DNA of 64,000 nt from Epiperipatus broadwayi (taxonomy: Eukaryota; Onychophora; Udeonychophora; Euonychophora; Peripatidae). The position numbers were made by a program, and so were the translations under genes. Under the pieces are notes generated by a model, which was not told the origin of the DNA, searched no databases, and worked only from the letters and a program-made list of their open reading frames with translations. Of the stretch, positions 44,421 through 57,900 are shown one piece after another; the stretch's first letter is position 1, and each line of letters starts with the position of its first letter. The DNA is taken from assembly GCA_028023455.1 (NCBI GenBank), contig JAQFVV010012416.1, positions 8,189,967 through 8,253,966 of the forward strand. Direction: 5' to 3'.

Positions 44421-45339
44421 TCAAATCGAGGTATTTATAATAAAAAAATAGATTATTAACTAGCTATAGGCCAGTAACAATAACTTTCATAGTTTAAAAC
44501 ATATCTATAGAATAATGTAATAAATAAATTCTTAGTGTAAAATAATAAAAAATTATCCTAAATAAAACAATAATCAAGGAGATATGTTTTATTTATCCAA
44601 ATATTATATTGAGATATTTTGTGTGAAAAGATTAAATTTAATTGTTTTTACATATAGTGTAAGAAATAAGTATTAGTGTATAATTTGCAAGATAGAAATG
44701 CATAGAAAGATTAAAGTTTGGCTTCCACTGGAAGTCAATAGAATACATTATGTTAAATAATTTATTTTCCAAAATATTAGCTGAAGAAGTGTGTGGTGTT
44801 GAAAATATGGTGCAATACATGAAAAATTAGTTTAGGTAATATCCCTGCCTCAAAAGAAACAGTGGTTGTTGTTAATGCAAAGGATGCTTGAGATTACCTC
44901 AATGATTTTAATGCCTGTAAACTTCATTTAGTAGACCTTTACTATCAAATTACTAAGTCCTTCATAAGAATCTATGAAGACAAAAAGCACTGGAATTTAG
45001 AAATGATTAATAAAAATTTTAACACAAATACAAACGATAATAAATAAAATATTATTATAGAGGTCTCTATTACAAATATTTAAAGACAAAAGAAAATATC
45101 TTGATAACTGATTAATTTTTTGGATAAATTCATGAAAAGACTTTAAACCATATTGGAATCGTTGTTGTTTTGTTTGTTCAATGAGAATTCTAAATTTTAT
45201 TTTCAAATTATAACTAGAAATATATTCCATGTTTAGAAAGAATGTTTTTATTTTGCAAAGCATGATTTGAAAAGTAAAATTGAACTGTAGTGTATAATTA
45301 TTTTCTTTTTGACTTTGTATAAATTTAATTGTATGTATA
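44421..45339. other. intergenic; unassigned block at 44830-44995
   Basis: Mostly AT-rich. 44830-44995 on the plus strand gives a stretch with few stops (reading ASKETVVVVNAKD and DYLNDFNACKLHLVDLYYQ) that could be an old transposon protein fragment; I cannot name a family. Confidence 0.3.
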
Positions 45340-47030
45340 TTTTAAGGGATAGATTCAGACTTGGATAGAAGAGAGTAAAATTTTGGGAAGATTCAGAATG
45401 GATTTTGTTCAGGAAGAAGTATAAGGGATCAATGTAATTATAGTATCTTAGTTAACTAAAATATCTTATAAAGAAAATAAGCTATTTTTTATTATAATTG
45501 ATATTTTTAAAAAAAGGTTATGATGACTTGGTCAGAAATCTACAAAGTATAGAAAAAGACTTAGGATTTAAAAATGATTAAAGTTTAAAACAATAATTTG
45601 TAGAAATACTTATCTGGGCATATAGAATTATGTGAAAGTTAAATGTGAAATCACACCTTTATTGTTTATTTTGCTTTTAAAAGATTTGGAGGGTGAAATA
45701 GAAAGCTTAGAATTAGAGGTGGGGATTCTCATAATTAGATCAGAAAAATATGCAATATGGTATCTTTTTTTTATGTGTGGATTATGTACTAATTTTTGGA
45801 AGTAGTGCAAAAGATAAGCTGTTATTAGAGAATCCGGAGAGATAAAAAGAAATATAAAAATTAAATTCAATGAACAAATATCCAAAATTTTTAGCTAAAA
45901 TAGAATAGTAATCTTAAAGAAGTAGGAGAGTATAAGTATTTAAATACTTTGTTAAATAAAAAAAAGAATTATACAGATAGTTGTAAATTAGAATTGAAAA
46001 GAAAAGCAAAAAATAGAAGATTGATTTAAAATTTGGTGTGTTACTTGTGGATTAAGTATAAGATATGTCAAATAACTTGAAATGGAATGATAGTGCCTGA
46101 TTTAATATTTGGAAATGATTCACTTTATATTAGCCAGAAAATTCAGAAAGTTTTAAAATAATAAGTAAATATTAAAACAGGGAAAACTCTCCATATAGTA
46201 GTGCCACTCAGTTATGAGCAAACATAAGAAATGGTGATCATGTGATGTAAGTAAATATGTATGGTATTGTGAACTGTGTACAGCAAATCAGACCTATCCA
46301 AAGATAAATAGTATTTCTTTTTTAAATTAAAGCATAAGCATTTGGAGAACTGCAATATATGAATAAAAATAGATTAATAATTTTAATTAGATTATGTGGG
46401 GAGAGAACAATAAATATGTTCAGCAGGAGAGATTTATAATGTGCAATAGATAACACATTATGTCCATAAACTTACATAAAAAAAACAAGTATTATAGGTA
46501 TGTAATTTTGAGGATGGAAAGAGAAGAAAAATAAATTAGAGAAAAAGAAATAAAGTTATAAAAAAACAAATATGAATTCAAAGTTGTGTAAGAATAAAAA
46601 ATGTCTAAAATATGAAAAAACAACATAACATTAAAGAGAGTTTATTATTATCTTGCTGCAAAAACAAGAGCTTTATGTATGGGGGTGGGGTGAAAAAAGT
46701 ATTTGAATTGTAGATATATTTAATAGGGATGTGGAAGAGAAAGTGAGAAATCTATTGAACATTTATTTTTGGAATATAGGTTGACAAAATATGATCAGAA
46801 TGAAATGTATGAAGAATAGAAGACATTTCAAGATATAGAGAGTGAAAAGACTCTAGATTCTATGATCTTTTGTTTAAGTCTTTACAATAAAATAAGGAAT
46901 ATGAAGATAAGAATAATAAAACTATTGAAAGCCCTTTTCTTAAAATAGGATAGAATGAAAAAGAAATGAATCAGAACTGAAAAAATAATTGGATAATAAG
47001 AAGTAATAAATAAAGAAGATTATCTTTCAA
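45340..47030 (+). pseudogene. second LINE relic, reverse transcriptase to C terminus
   Basis: Scattered over frames in LINE order are: a remnant near 45404-45440 resembling the conserved QAGFRKGRSTRDQ-type segment; LFFIIIDIFKKGYDD (45485-45530, motif A, Asp present); VDYVLIFGSSAKDKLLLEN (45780-45832, a degenerate Y-x-D-D box region); EYKYLNTLLNKKKNYTDS (45930-45980); and ESEKSIEHLFLEYRLTKYDQNE (about 46740-46806), equivalent to the C-terminal motif with the His kept. There are many stops and shifts. It looks like a LINE different from, or an older sibling of, LINE A. A family M fragment (46170-46250) is inserted in it. Confidence 0.65.
46170..46250. repeat. foldback MITE family M, copy 6 (short)
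   Basis: AAAACTCTCCATATAGTAGTG with CCACTCAGTTATGAGC and AAGAAATGGTGATCATGTGA: the inner edge of one arm joined to the outer end of the other, lying inside the LINE relic. Confidence 0.7.
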
Positions 47031-49365
47031 AGCAACCTTTATTACCAAAAATCACATAAAAGTTTTTCGGGTCCACTTATCCGATGTGATTACAAAGCAT
47101 TCTATGTGCAGGTAAAAAGAAAACTTAAACAATTATTCATTTTGTTTACAAAAGGACATACTGCAGACAACAATTATGTCCACAAAAGGATTACTATAAT
47201 CTTGTCCATTGTGTCTACATGTTCCAACCACTGAGAAGTTATCCATAGCCCAATGATCCCACCCCCAGGGCCCTGAAGTGAAGACTCAAGCTTCAGCTGA
47301 ATAGGTGGGCAAGTCCAGAATTGCACCAACCATCAGAACAGGCAATAGGCCCAAGTCCACAAGACAACAAACCCTTGACATACAGCCAAGCCATGCAAAT
47401 AAATAAGATTATTGTGATATACAATGTTAACTTGATGAAGGTGGTTTCTGAGCACATAACCTATGCAGTGAAACTTATGATTTTGTTTAAAGAAGAGCCG
47501 TTTGTATCTCATCACATATTTTTTTGAGGAAAGATAAAATACAAAAACTAGTTAATAAAAAAAGTCATATACTTTATATTTAAAATATTTTTGCACTTAT
47601 AGTATTTATTATACACTTAATTAGAAAGTAATGACTTTATTTAAATCTATGGTATAAATTTACAGCTTAATGATAAATGGATTTTATTTATTAGTAAGTT
47701 TTTATTTGATATTACAATTGTCATACTTTTTTTAAAGGTCACATGAACACTCTAAGGTTTGAGTAGAATTCTTAAAACTCAAGGTGCAAAAGGAGCTTGC
47801 TTAAATATCCACATTGAGTCAAATATAGGCTTAATATTAGATACAATTTATTTGTTCAATAAAATAGAACTTTTAGAATTAGTAATATAAAAAAATGAAT
47901 TTATTTTTATTATATGTTTCTATATTTAGTTGATTTTATGTTTTCTCATCAAACATAAAATAAAAGATGTTTAAAAAATCATAGTATAATTTTCAGTCAA
48001 CATCTAATCAATCTGATTCTTTTCTGTTTGCTTCTTTTTCTGCTCACTTGTTTTGTAGATATCTTCCAAACAACATGTTTGAAGTTTAAAAAATATTTAA
48101 TTAAACTAAAAATTTAAGATTCTAAATGATAAAATCTTATTTATTTAAATCCTGGCATTGCTTAGGTCCATAATTTATAATTATTAAAGTATTGTTTTAT
48201 TACGCCATTTACTTTTTTTGCATCCACTTTTTAATCTACTTAATGCTTTCTTTATCATTCAATGTATTTTTTCAAGAATTAAGCTTTTCACTTACTAACC
48301 CTCATTTTTTCTAACACTATAATCTTATTCTTCTTTATAAGTTAGTACTTTTTTTCCACATTATATATGGTATAATTTTTCAATAATATATGTATAATTT
48401 TTTAATCATATATATTGAAACCTAAAAAAGATCATCCATCGATCGTGACGAACGTAAAAATAGTAAGACAAACGCATTCACGGTTGCGCTTCCCGATTGA
48501 GAAAGAGAAGGAAAATACTCACTCGATTGAGACATGAAAGAAAATCGTTTATATTAAATCTTTTTTACTTTTTTTTTTTTACTATTGACTTGCAATTATT
48601 ATAGATTCTAATAAAATCATAAATATTTAATGAAATAAGTTCTCAGAGTTTTATAATAATCTGCGTACCCTTAAACTCTTGTTTTTTTTTAACAATAAAA
48701 TCTTGACAATTAATGTACCTTATTTCTAAACTTTAACTAAGAATATAATTTAATCTGTGTGTTAAAACTATGGCTATCAAAATTAAATAAAAAGTTTAAA
48801 TAATAATTTATCTTAGGGTTAAATTAATAAATGCATTAATATAAAATGTTCATGCATTCGCGGATACAATAATGTAAAAGGGTTTTTATGTACACCATCT
48901 TATTCAATAATAATTTACGTTACAGATAGTATTACTACAACAACGATATATTCAATCCAGCAGAGTGTTTTAATAAGTAAGTTTGTATTTCGAATGTGAC
49001 CTTTCATATCGTGAATGCGGAAGGAAATGACGATGCCTTTTCAAAAATGACAAAGAGAAATATTTAAAATTAATAATTATTTTATTGCATAATGTAAAAA
49101 TCAATAACAAACAAATAATACATTATTATATAATATACTTTAATAAAATATTATTGTCTATTTCTTAACTAATTCAAACTCGGGATCTGTCAAGTGTTAT
49201 ATCATAAGGTGTTGCAAGCCAATCACGTTTATAGAAAAAGTTTGTATTAATCTTTCTTAAAATAAACCTCTATTTAGTATTTTAGGATAGTGACTATTAT
49301 ACTAATAAAAGTTAAATGTTTTATGAACGTTCTTAATTGGTTTATTTTACCAAGCAATCAATTGA
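47031..49365. other. intergenic; GC-richer block at 47060-47430
   Basis: 47060-47430 is less AT-rich (for example CCCACCCCCAGGGCCCTGAAG near 47261). It may be a LINE 3' region or an unrelated repeat; no protein signature. 47430-49365 is AT-rich with nothing supported, apart from a modestly GC-richer patch at 48430-48530. Confidence 0.4.
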
Positions 49366-49522
49366 CAAAGATTATGTTGTGGAAATGGGATGGAGCAGAA
49401 TATAGGAAAACTTAGAGTGGGGAATGGAAAATAAAGTGGCTAACAGCTTTCTCTGGGTATAATTGCTGAGAGATTTATGACTCCATTTAAGGAGAAGCCA
49501 CAGTACATCACATCCCATCAAT
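49366..49522 (+). mobile_element. LINE A 3' end, 5'-truncated copy
   Basis: AAGATTATGTTGTGGAAATGG starts a block that follows the LINE A end at 18015-18180 closely: GGATGGAGCAG, AAAGTGGCTAACAG, TTTCTCTGGGTATAATTGC, GGAGAAGCCACAGTACATCA, then CATCCCATCA. Only the last 160 or so bases are present. A short 5'-truncated retrocopy is the natural reading. Confidence 0.85.
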
Positions 49523-52500
49523 AAAATCATTAGACTGCTTATAATACACTAGATAGTAGTAAGAATTAATATTGTGATATATTAAATATTCCTTACAGAC
49601 TTACACAGCTACATAAGAATAACTCCACTTAAGTTCATGTCAAATATGAAGAAGTCATAAGCATTATGAATATTTTGTAGCAACCATTCAATATAAGTTT
49701 AAAAACTACTAACGTTTTTACAACCTGATTCTAAAATATATTACTTTTAATTCCATTCAATCTTGGCACTAATTTTAATAGTAAATAAAATATATCTTTA
49801 CTGAATACCAGCATATCTGAGAAAATCTTTATTTACATTTGAAAATATATATGACTTAACTAATAAAGTAGAACGTATATCAAATAATCCATCTGATTTA
49901 TGGACCTATTCATTTTACTTTTAAAGAAAATTATCCATTTTGGAACAGCATAAAAATATGAAATTACATTTTAGTACGATTATTAAACTAAGATAATATA
50001 TTTTAAAGATTACCAATAACTTGGTAGTATATTGTATTCTCTATTTGTTTAAAGGATCCCTAGTTTATAAGTAGCATTTAAAAACATTTGTGGATAAATT
50101 CGTTATCTTTCTTGAATATTATTCACATTTTATTCATGGATAATTCTTAATGTAAACAAACATTCATAGTTTTGTTGAAGATTTTCTTTTATCCAAAAAT
50201 TCAGCGTTCAGCACTATTAATTCAAAATATAAAAAAATATTCATTTATTTTCTGATCTGTAACTTTATTTAGTTTTAAAACAATTCAAAACAAAACAAAA
50301 CTCTCCATATCGTTCCTTCATTAATTTGCCCCCCTAATGAAAATTTCTGCAAGCTTTGTACTATAATATGCATATTTTCCTACATACATTATAATATAAA
50401 ATTTTACTTCCAAAAAATTTCATAAATGGCAAGAATCAAAGAATTCCTCAAGACAATGAAATTTAGCACCACATTGACAAGTTCTGACAGGCTTTTTGAC
50501 ATCACAATTTTTATAATATTGTTTAAAGAAAATGATTTGAATAATCAAAAACATGTTTATATGTGAATTTATTACAATTTATAGCAAAAGTTTACCCAAT
50601 ATTTATTAGTTATCAAAAATATAAATTATTAATAACTTATTTTGAATGGAAATAATTTATTTTCAAAAATAGAATGTTATATGGTAGACAATGCAAATAT
50701 GACTGAAAGCTATTTAGAAATTTAGCTTTCTATGTAAGCAATCTAATTATAATAATGAGCATGAAAATATGTCAATTTTGCAATAAATATTGAAAATTTT
50801 TAAACTTTTAAAGCATATTTCATTAGACATAAAAGAAATAAATAAATATTCATTCAGATTTTTAAAAAATCACAAATAATGAAAATTCCATTGACTTTGT
50901 AAAATGAAAATAATCTTTCTAGAAATGATGACATTTAATATTTTTGTTTTGATTACAATCTCATTTTTTTAATATTTATAGAAAAAACGTGAACTTTTAA
51001 AATTTATTCCAGTAGTAAACAAAAATATCTATCAAATGAAGCCAAATTTATTATTTTGTAATAAGTAATAATGGTTTAATCTTAAAATGATGAAATGTAA
51101 GAAATATCAAATAGTTAATCAATTAGTTTTATAATTAAGATCGATCACAAATAATAATAATAATAAAGTTTATTATCCAAAGCAAGCATGATCCTTTAGT
51201 TTTAAATCAAAAATTTGTTTCCATAGTAGCAAGTTTGCATGAAGCATACTGGATTTTAAAAACACTATTATTTAAAAATAAGTTTCTTTTATAATTGAAG
51301 ATGATATTAATCCATTTTCTTCCAACTTATAATATTCTTTTGTATAGTGAAGAGACCATTCATTTTTATAATATTTATAAGAAAGTATGTCCAGCAATTT
51401 GTTTTAAATTTAGAAAGACAATTTTTCCCAAATTTATCAGTTATTAATCATTGTTATTCAATTGATGAAAAATTCCAGCAATGTATTGATGGTGTGCCAG
51501 CAATTCTAGTAGACAATTTGTCTATCCTATATTAGCAGTTGACTATATCAAATGATATTTTTTGAAACAAAAATTTTATAAATTAAATTGGATATTTATG
51601 GTTATTTTGTTGTGGTTTATCTCTCCTCTGGAATAATGATAGAAGTCAAATGCTCAGCAAGCATCTGCCTAATTTAAAATGTTGGCCTGCCATCAGGTTG
51701 ATGAAAAATAAAAGGACTATTTAAAAGTTAGGACTGATTGAAGTCCTACAGGCAATGAAAATTTTTGTAATCTCTGATTTTCCCATGATTTCCTTTTTAT
51801 ATTAATGATCACATGATTTCAAAGTTATGTAATATTTTCCACCATGCTCTGGGATTTCTGGGTTAACATTGCCATAGTTTCTGCCACTCAAAATACTAAA
51901 GTTAAGATTTTTAAAATAAAAGCAGTAAAACCTTTCATTTCTAGATTTGAAGACAAAACAATTTCATAAAGATTTTTACATTAAAAATTAATGAATTATA
52001 AATTTTAAATTTCTCTCAGATATTTATTTTTACATATTAAATTGACTTTTTTAATAAATAATTTATTACTTACATATATTTTTAATAAACCCAAATCAAT
52101 TTTTGTTAAATAAAATTTTTAATTGATTAGTTTTTAGTACATTTAAACATGTAAGCATCTACATGCACTGAACATACTGCAGCTGATATGTAATCAATGT
52201 AAATAAATTTATCTTCATCATTTTTTGTATGGTGTTTTCACATCAATAAACATTATTTTATAGTATGAGATAATGAAATATTTTATAATGCATCTGATAG
52301 AATAGTAATATCTGATTACTGTAAACGATATGAAATTTCATTTCCCATGACACCTTTTGTTAACTTTATAATAAATACAGCTAACTATTCTTTTATTAAA
52401 GATGAACAAATAAAAAAGTATTGAACACAATATATTATATCAAGTAAGCTTTTTAGCATGTTTATGGCATGCATATCTAGTTATCTCACTTTATGTATGT

Positions 52501-52700
52501 TGTGTATTTTTGCCCTAAGGAAAGTAAATTAATCAAGTAAGAGATTATTGTGCCCAAGAGATAACCCATCATTCTCTCTAAAATAAGTTTGTTTTTGCTT
52601 GTCACTCCTTTATCATAATTTATTTTACTATCTTAACTTTAGACTTCATTAGGAGTTCTTACATCATTAAGATTATTATGCCATTCTTTATACACTAGAA
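49523..52700. other. intergenic, no gene seen
   Basis: AT-rich. A possible stub of family M (AAAACTCTCCATAT, 50299-50312) and a short (AATAAT)n near 51151-51165 are the only repeat traces. The frame at 51347-51535 and its complement show no domain. Confidence 0.45.
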
Positions 52701-53205
52701 CAGTGATCTTCAACCCTTGGTCTGCGGCCCGGTGCCGGACCACAGAAGTTTTCTACTGGGCTGCAGGAAAGTTTGTAATAACAAAATAATAAGAGTTTAA
52801 ACTTTTAATTAATATAAACAATTTTTATTTATTTTTTCATCTCATTTTTACCCAATTAAAAAAAAAGAAACAGAACGAAAACAAAATCTAATCAATCATA
52901 CATAAATTAATTTGTTTTTTTAGTTATCACAGATGTTTGTGGGGGGGGGGGGTAGAATTAAATTTTTTATTACTTTTCTAAAAAAATTCTAAATTAAAAA
53001 AAAAGTTTTTTATTATACAAACTCCATATATATATAATTTCATCTTTTATATTTAACGTTGTTTTGATCAGTTATAACAATTATGCTCATCTAAAGCTAA
53101 GCAGTTTACATCTTTAAGAAAATTTATCTATAGACTTCTGCTGGTCCGCGAAACCTTATTCTTATTTTTACCGGTCCGCAGGTGTGAAAAGGTTGAATAT
53201 GTCAA
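52701..53205. mobile_element. hAT-like DNA transposon relic
   Basis: The left end CAGTGATCTTCAACCCTTGG with GGTCTGCGGCCCGGTGCCGG mirrors the right end, which contains CTGGTCCGCGAAACC, CCGGTCCGCAGGTGTG and AAAAGGTTGAATATG. The CAG(T/G)G-NTC-AACC terminus with nearby CCGGTCCGC-type repeats is typical of non-autonomous hAT elements and resembles the ends of the one at 13782-14149. The right tip is eroded and no 8-bp duplication could be confirmed. The interior is AT-rich with a G12 run near 52939-52951 and no transposase. Confidence 0.7.
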
Positions 53206-55447
53206 TTATAAGATAATTGTTGACTATGACACTATTCTATGTATTTAAGCATATGATGTAAAAGAACTTTTATATTATTAAGACATTGCATTTTTTTAAA
53301 AAAAAAAATAAGATTTATAATTTAGCTATGTTGAATTTTTTTTCCCTTTATTGCAAAATATATTATTATTTATCCTTAAGCTTTTTTACACTTTTCATTT
53401 CTTTGCTTTTAAAAGTAAAAATTAAAATAATAGTAATAACAATAATTTGATTTTTTTTTTTTTTACACTTTCAGTTTTAATTGACTACATTGTGACTTAA
53501 ATATAAAAGAAAACTTGATAATGTGTAATTTAGTAAGTAAAATAGCGCATGCGCATAAATATCAATTTACTTAAGATATTTATCATTGTAAAAGAAAGAT
53601 CATTTCAACTGGATATTTTAAAATTAAATTATTTATCAAAAATTTTTATAGAAAACGCATTACTTTTTCTGATATTGTTACTTTTTAATATTTTTATTTA
53701 ATTAAAGAATCCGTATAATTTAATGCTTCATAATACCTTTAGCTGAAAGCAAACCTTTTTTTCTCTCTTTTTTTAAATACGAATATAATGAAAGTTTGAT
53801 AAATTCAAACCAATTTTTATTACTATTTTAAAAAGAAAAAAACATGTCGCGATAAAAATCAGAACTTTCAATGTTTCCTGCATTTTAAATAATATACTGT
53901 GTTATATTAGAATTTATTTACACAGTATTTAAGTCTTACGTTTTGCCCCCAATGTTCTTTATTTTATTTTTAAATCATAGATAGATAATGTAATAAATTC
54001 AAAAATGAAATAACAAAAAAAAAACTTCATTTTCGTTATTTAAATATCCCTTAATATGAAATCCATCAAATATTTAGAATAAAATATTGTAATATCTAGA
54101 ATATTTGAAATTTATTAAAAATCATAATTTTCCGATTACTAATTGCGTTATATATATATATTCAACCAATTAGTTGTGTTTGTTGTTTTTTTTTGTTTTT
54201 TTTTTTGCAATCATGCATTAAAATTTTGTTTTAGGCTTTTTACTAATAAATTCACTACTGTTTGATATGTACGTGCATCCATCCCCCCCCCCCGGTGTAT
54301 AAATAACCTAAGATCAAATTCTCACCAGATAAATTAGAAGGAAAAAAGTTAGATTCCAATGACATTTAGGATATTTTCCTCAGGTAAACAAACCAAATAA
54401 TCATCCAACATTGGCTCATCAATGGATATATTGCTACTTTTAGCTAATGAATAAAACATGAAAATCATTTACACATTCACTTAAGCAGTTCACAAACCTG
54501 GTTTATAATGTTTTCCGGTTGACTATTCTTTTTTCTACATTTAATCTTTATAAAGGCAGTTTTATCTTTATTAACTCATTATGAATAAGTTTTAATAATT
54601 TTATATATTGTTTAAAACAGATATAAACAAATGTATTTGGAATATTTAAATAAAGTTAAATTTTTTAAAGATATTCAATATTAAAATACAAATATAAACA
54701 AATATTTAAGTTTCAAATAATGAGAAATTATATATAAATAAGAATTTACAGAGCTAAATTTTTTAAATAATAATTTAAAATTAACTCAATGTAACTTTTT
54801 AAATTTAATTAAATTGCCCTCTAGTGCCAGCAAATGGCAATACATTTTTAAAATAAAAGAGATAACTTTTTATCTTCTTACTCCTTCATATATCTGGAGG
54901 ATTATCTACAATGCCTTTGCTTGAAGGAAGGAATTTTTAATCATTCAGAAATTTATTTCTAAATATTTTTAGACATAAAGTCTGAATAAAAAAGAAGTAC
55001 TGTTGAAATAGCCTAATGTTTGGTATAAATGAAATTTTATATTTGAATTTCAAATAGTGATATGCAGTTGGTTTTATTTCTTATATATTTGTGTTTAGAT
55101 GTTTTCAAAGTTTAAAATTACTTTTGTATACTGAGTGAAAATATGTTTGTTTATTAACAATTAAGATTTTTGCTGCTTTAGTTTGATGCTTTTTATTTAC
55201 ATAGGTCTGTTTTTCAATATACTTTGCAATTTAGAGATAAGCGGTTGATCTTTTATCCATAATGCTTTATTTTGACTTTATGTTTGATTCAAGAGGTAGT
55301 GCTGCTAAAATAACATGAAATTTTGTGTTAATGACATTTTGAATCTGAATTTTAGCTACCATTTACAACTGTTTTCTATTTCACACACACACACACCCAT
55401 ATATATATATATTGAATACTGTCTAACACTATACTAGTAACGATAAA
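53206..55447. other. intergenic, no gene seen
   Basis: AT-rich with T runs (53451-53464, 54186-54206) and a C10 run near 54284-54293. Nothing coding is supported. Confidence 0.5.
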
Positions 55448-55553
55448 TAAAATAGAAAATCATATAGTATTAGAATACTTGCTTCTGTCATAACAATGGT
55501 TTTATATATTAACAAATTTATCTTCTCAATTCAAATTCAATGTAGATATTGGA

Positions 55554-56402
55554 CTGTCTGTGCATGTATAAGTATAAAATACTTGAATAGAAATAAAGAT
55601 TATTATTTAACTATGTAAATATGTGCAGATACATTTCTTATTATTATGCTACTCTGGAAAATATACATATGTCAATCATATGATTATGCATTGTTATTGA
55701 AGCCAAAAAAGCACTTTCCTCCAAATACAGTAACTAATAAGATGCCACCCAAATTGATAATGCTCAGAAAATTCCATATTTATCTTTTTAAATTATTGCT
55801 AATTGCGAATGAAAATTTAAATGACTCTATGGATTGTACAAATTTTAAAGTTGGGGAAAGCTTTTGGATACATGATACTTTAAAAAATAAATAGCTACTA
55901 GGAGAAATATTAAAAATCTTATTTAAGATAAATAGAATGAAAAAAATTAAGAGACAGTAGTGTTCCAGATGTAGATAGCAGTAATATTAAATTAGCAAAT
56001 GATAGTGAATATTTTATCATGAAAGAGGAAAAATGACTGTGGAATAGATCAAGCTGTTACACATGAAACAATTAGGGATGAAAATATTGAACCAGCCAAA
56101 AACAATATTACTTCAACCATGCTTAAATGAAAAGAAGGATTTATAATTTTACAAGAAGAGGAAGAAAGAATTTTCCCTAAAAGAGCTCATGCACAAGAAA
56201 ACTTGCAAAGTTAGAGGGCTATGTATGTTAATAAGAGCATTATTTATTGAGTAGAGAGGAGTCATGATCTGTCTGTGCATATATCATAATAATAAAATGC
56301 ATAAATGGAAATAAAGATTGATGGAATAAAATATTCTTATTATTATGCTACTCTAAAAAGTCTACATATGCCAATTATACTAATGAAAAGTAATTATGCA
56401 AA
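55554..56402 (+). mobile_element. Gypsy-like LTR retrotransposon remnant between direct repeats
   Basis: A direct repeat of about 135 bp occurs at 55554-55690 and 56269-56402, 715 bases apart. Shared blocks are CTGTCTGTGCAT, GAAATAAAGAT (a polyadenylation-like signal), TTCTTATTATTATGCTACTC and CATATG. Between them lies an integrase C terminus (55640-55975). Direct repeats with a polyadenylation-like signal around an integrase tail fit an internally deleted LTR element, but the repeats are short and diverged. Sequence resembling the region just upstream (55448-55550) recurs near 59189-59300. Confidence 0.5.
55646..55975 (+). pseudogene. Gypsy-type integrase C-terminal relic
   Basis: The 82-codon frame at 55646-55894 reads TNKMPPKLIMLRK, where Gypsy integrases have a TPAxLxxGR-type segment, then NFKVGESFWIHDTLKNK, corresponding to the FKVGDxVWxRD segment. 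One stop is then followed by LLGEILKI (the GxI/V strand). Another frame near 55945 reads LRDSSVPDVDSSN, which would fit the stretch after the RHxNQLR motif. The enzyme would have joined element DNA to host DNA. No catalytic core (DDE) is present here. Confidence 0.65.
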
Positions 56403-57528
56403 AATGGATCATATAAAAAAAAGCTTGCTAAGACTTTATCAATTTTTAAATTTTTTGTTAAGAATGTAAATTTAGAAAATAAATGAGCTTGAAAAATAAA
56501 ATATCAACTTTGCAAATAAAAATAGTAACAAACAGAAAAAAATAATCATTTAAACCTTCAGATTAAAAAAATAAATTTAAAAAACAGTGTTTGGTCATAT
56601 TAATTCTTCAGCACTTATTTTTTAACATTAGAAATAAGCTATTGATTTTTATTATGTTTTATTTTCCAATGAAATAAAAATTATTTTGCATTGACAATTT
56701 ATCAAAAACATAAGTTTAAAAAGTAAATGCAATCAAAAATCTAAAATATCAACTTTAGAAACAAATAAAAAAAGTAATAAACTGAAGACAGAAGATCAAT
56801 AGATAACATTCCATTCCTTACAGAAATAAAAGTATATGACATGAAACAGTTTTATTTGATATTATGTAAATAATTATTTGAATTATTTCTGTGAAAAAGA
56901 TATTGCATTGAAATAAATCTATAATGTAAACATTAAACAATTAAAGAGAAATAAATATTAACAATTTTACAATAAATAAATAAATAAATAAATAAAACAA
57001 AGAAATTAGTCTATAAATTCACTTATGATCTAATAAAAAACATATCTTGACATGCACAATAATTATTTCAATTCTGTTTATAAAGACTGGCCACAATTTT
57101 GTTAGCTCTTCAATTTTTATTAAATGTAGTGTTGTCTATTGTATATAATTGGAATTAAAACCTGAAATTTTATATAAAGTGTAATAATAACTTTTAAAAC
57201 CTTTTTACTTCACTTTTGCCATCAATGAATATGATGGGAAATGATAATGATGATATTCAGAATAAATGCTATGTCACAGTCTATTATAGTAAAAGATAAT
57301 TTTAATTTTTAAAAAATTAAAGTTTAAACACGTTTGTGGCAATGGTTCTGAAATATCTTTATTTCTGAATACATAAAATACATTCAAATATTTGATTACA
57401 AGAGTTATTTCCAATGATAAATAAGTGGTTTTCCAAAATTCAGTCTTGTTTTAAGGAAATAAAATCATTGCCTTAATATTCAATATTGAAGAATCTAAAA
57501 ATGTAAGTTCAACTTCTATGCTAGCAGT
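56403..57528. other. intergenic, no gene seen
   Basis: AT-rich, with a (TAAA)n run near 56972-56995. Two diverged passages (56460-56560 and 56700-56790) share AAAATATCAACTTTG/AAAATATCAACTTTAG and may be an old duplication. Confidence 0.45.
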
Positions 57529-57900
57529 TTGTCACTGGTTAGGCTAACAATACCCAAAGAAGAACAGAGAATGATACCACTTGAAACATTGTATAGTCTA
57601 CTAACTTGTGTTAAAATTATAAGCCAAGGTTTAGAAAAATGCAAAAATGTGTCATATCCAAAATGTCAAAATGTACAGTTTCTAATTATTAATTATAGTA
57701 TACAACAAATCATTGTAATAGAATATTTGAGGAACTTGAAATAGAAAAATGATGCTAAACAGAGACGTGTACTAGCTCCAAGTTTATTTTTATGATAATC
57801 TTAGAAGCAGTTTAAAAGTGATTTTAGAAATCAAACATCAAGATGTGATATGTATCATAATATTCTGACAATGTAATAGCATAAACATATAACCAAGCAA
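57529..57900 (+). pseudogene. possible reverse transcriptase relic
   Basis: A 71-codon frame (57529-57744) is followed by DAKQRRVLAPSLFL (57751-57793), close to the GVKQGCVLAPTLF wording of motif B in some LINE reverse transcriptases. The rest is not recognisable and stops follow. This rests on one motif, so confidence is low. Confidence 0.35.

Noticed and set aside
53206-53240. 8-bp duplication for the second hAT-like element
   Set aside because: The 8 bases left of 52701 do not match any candidate right flank, so no duplication is claimed.
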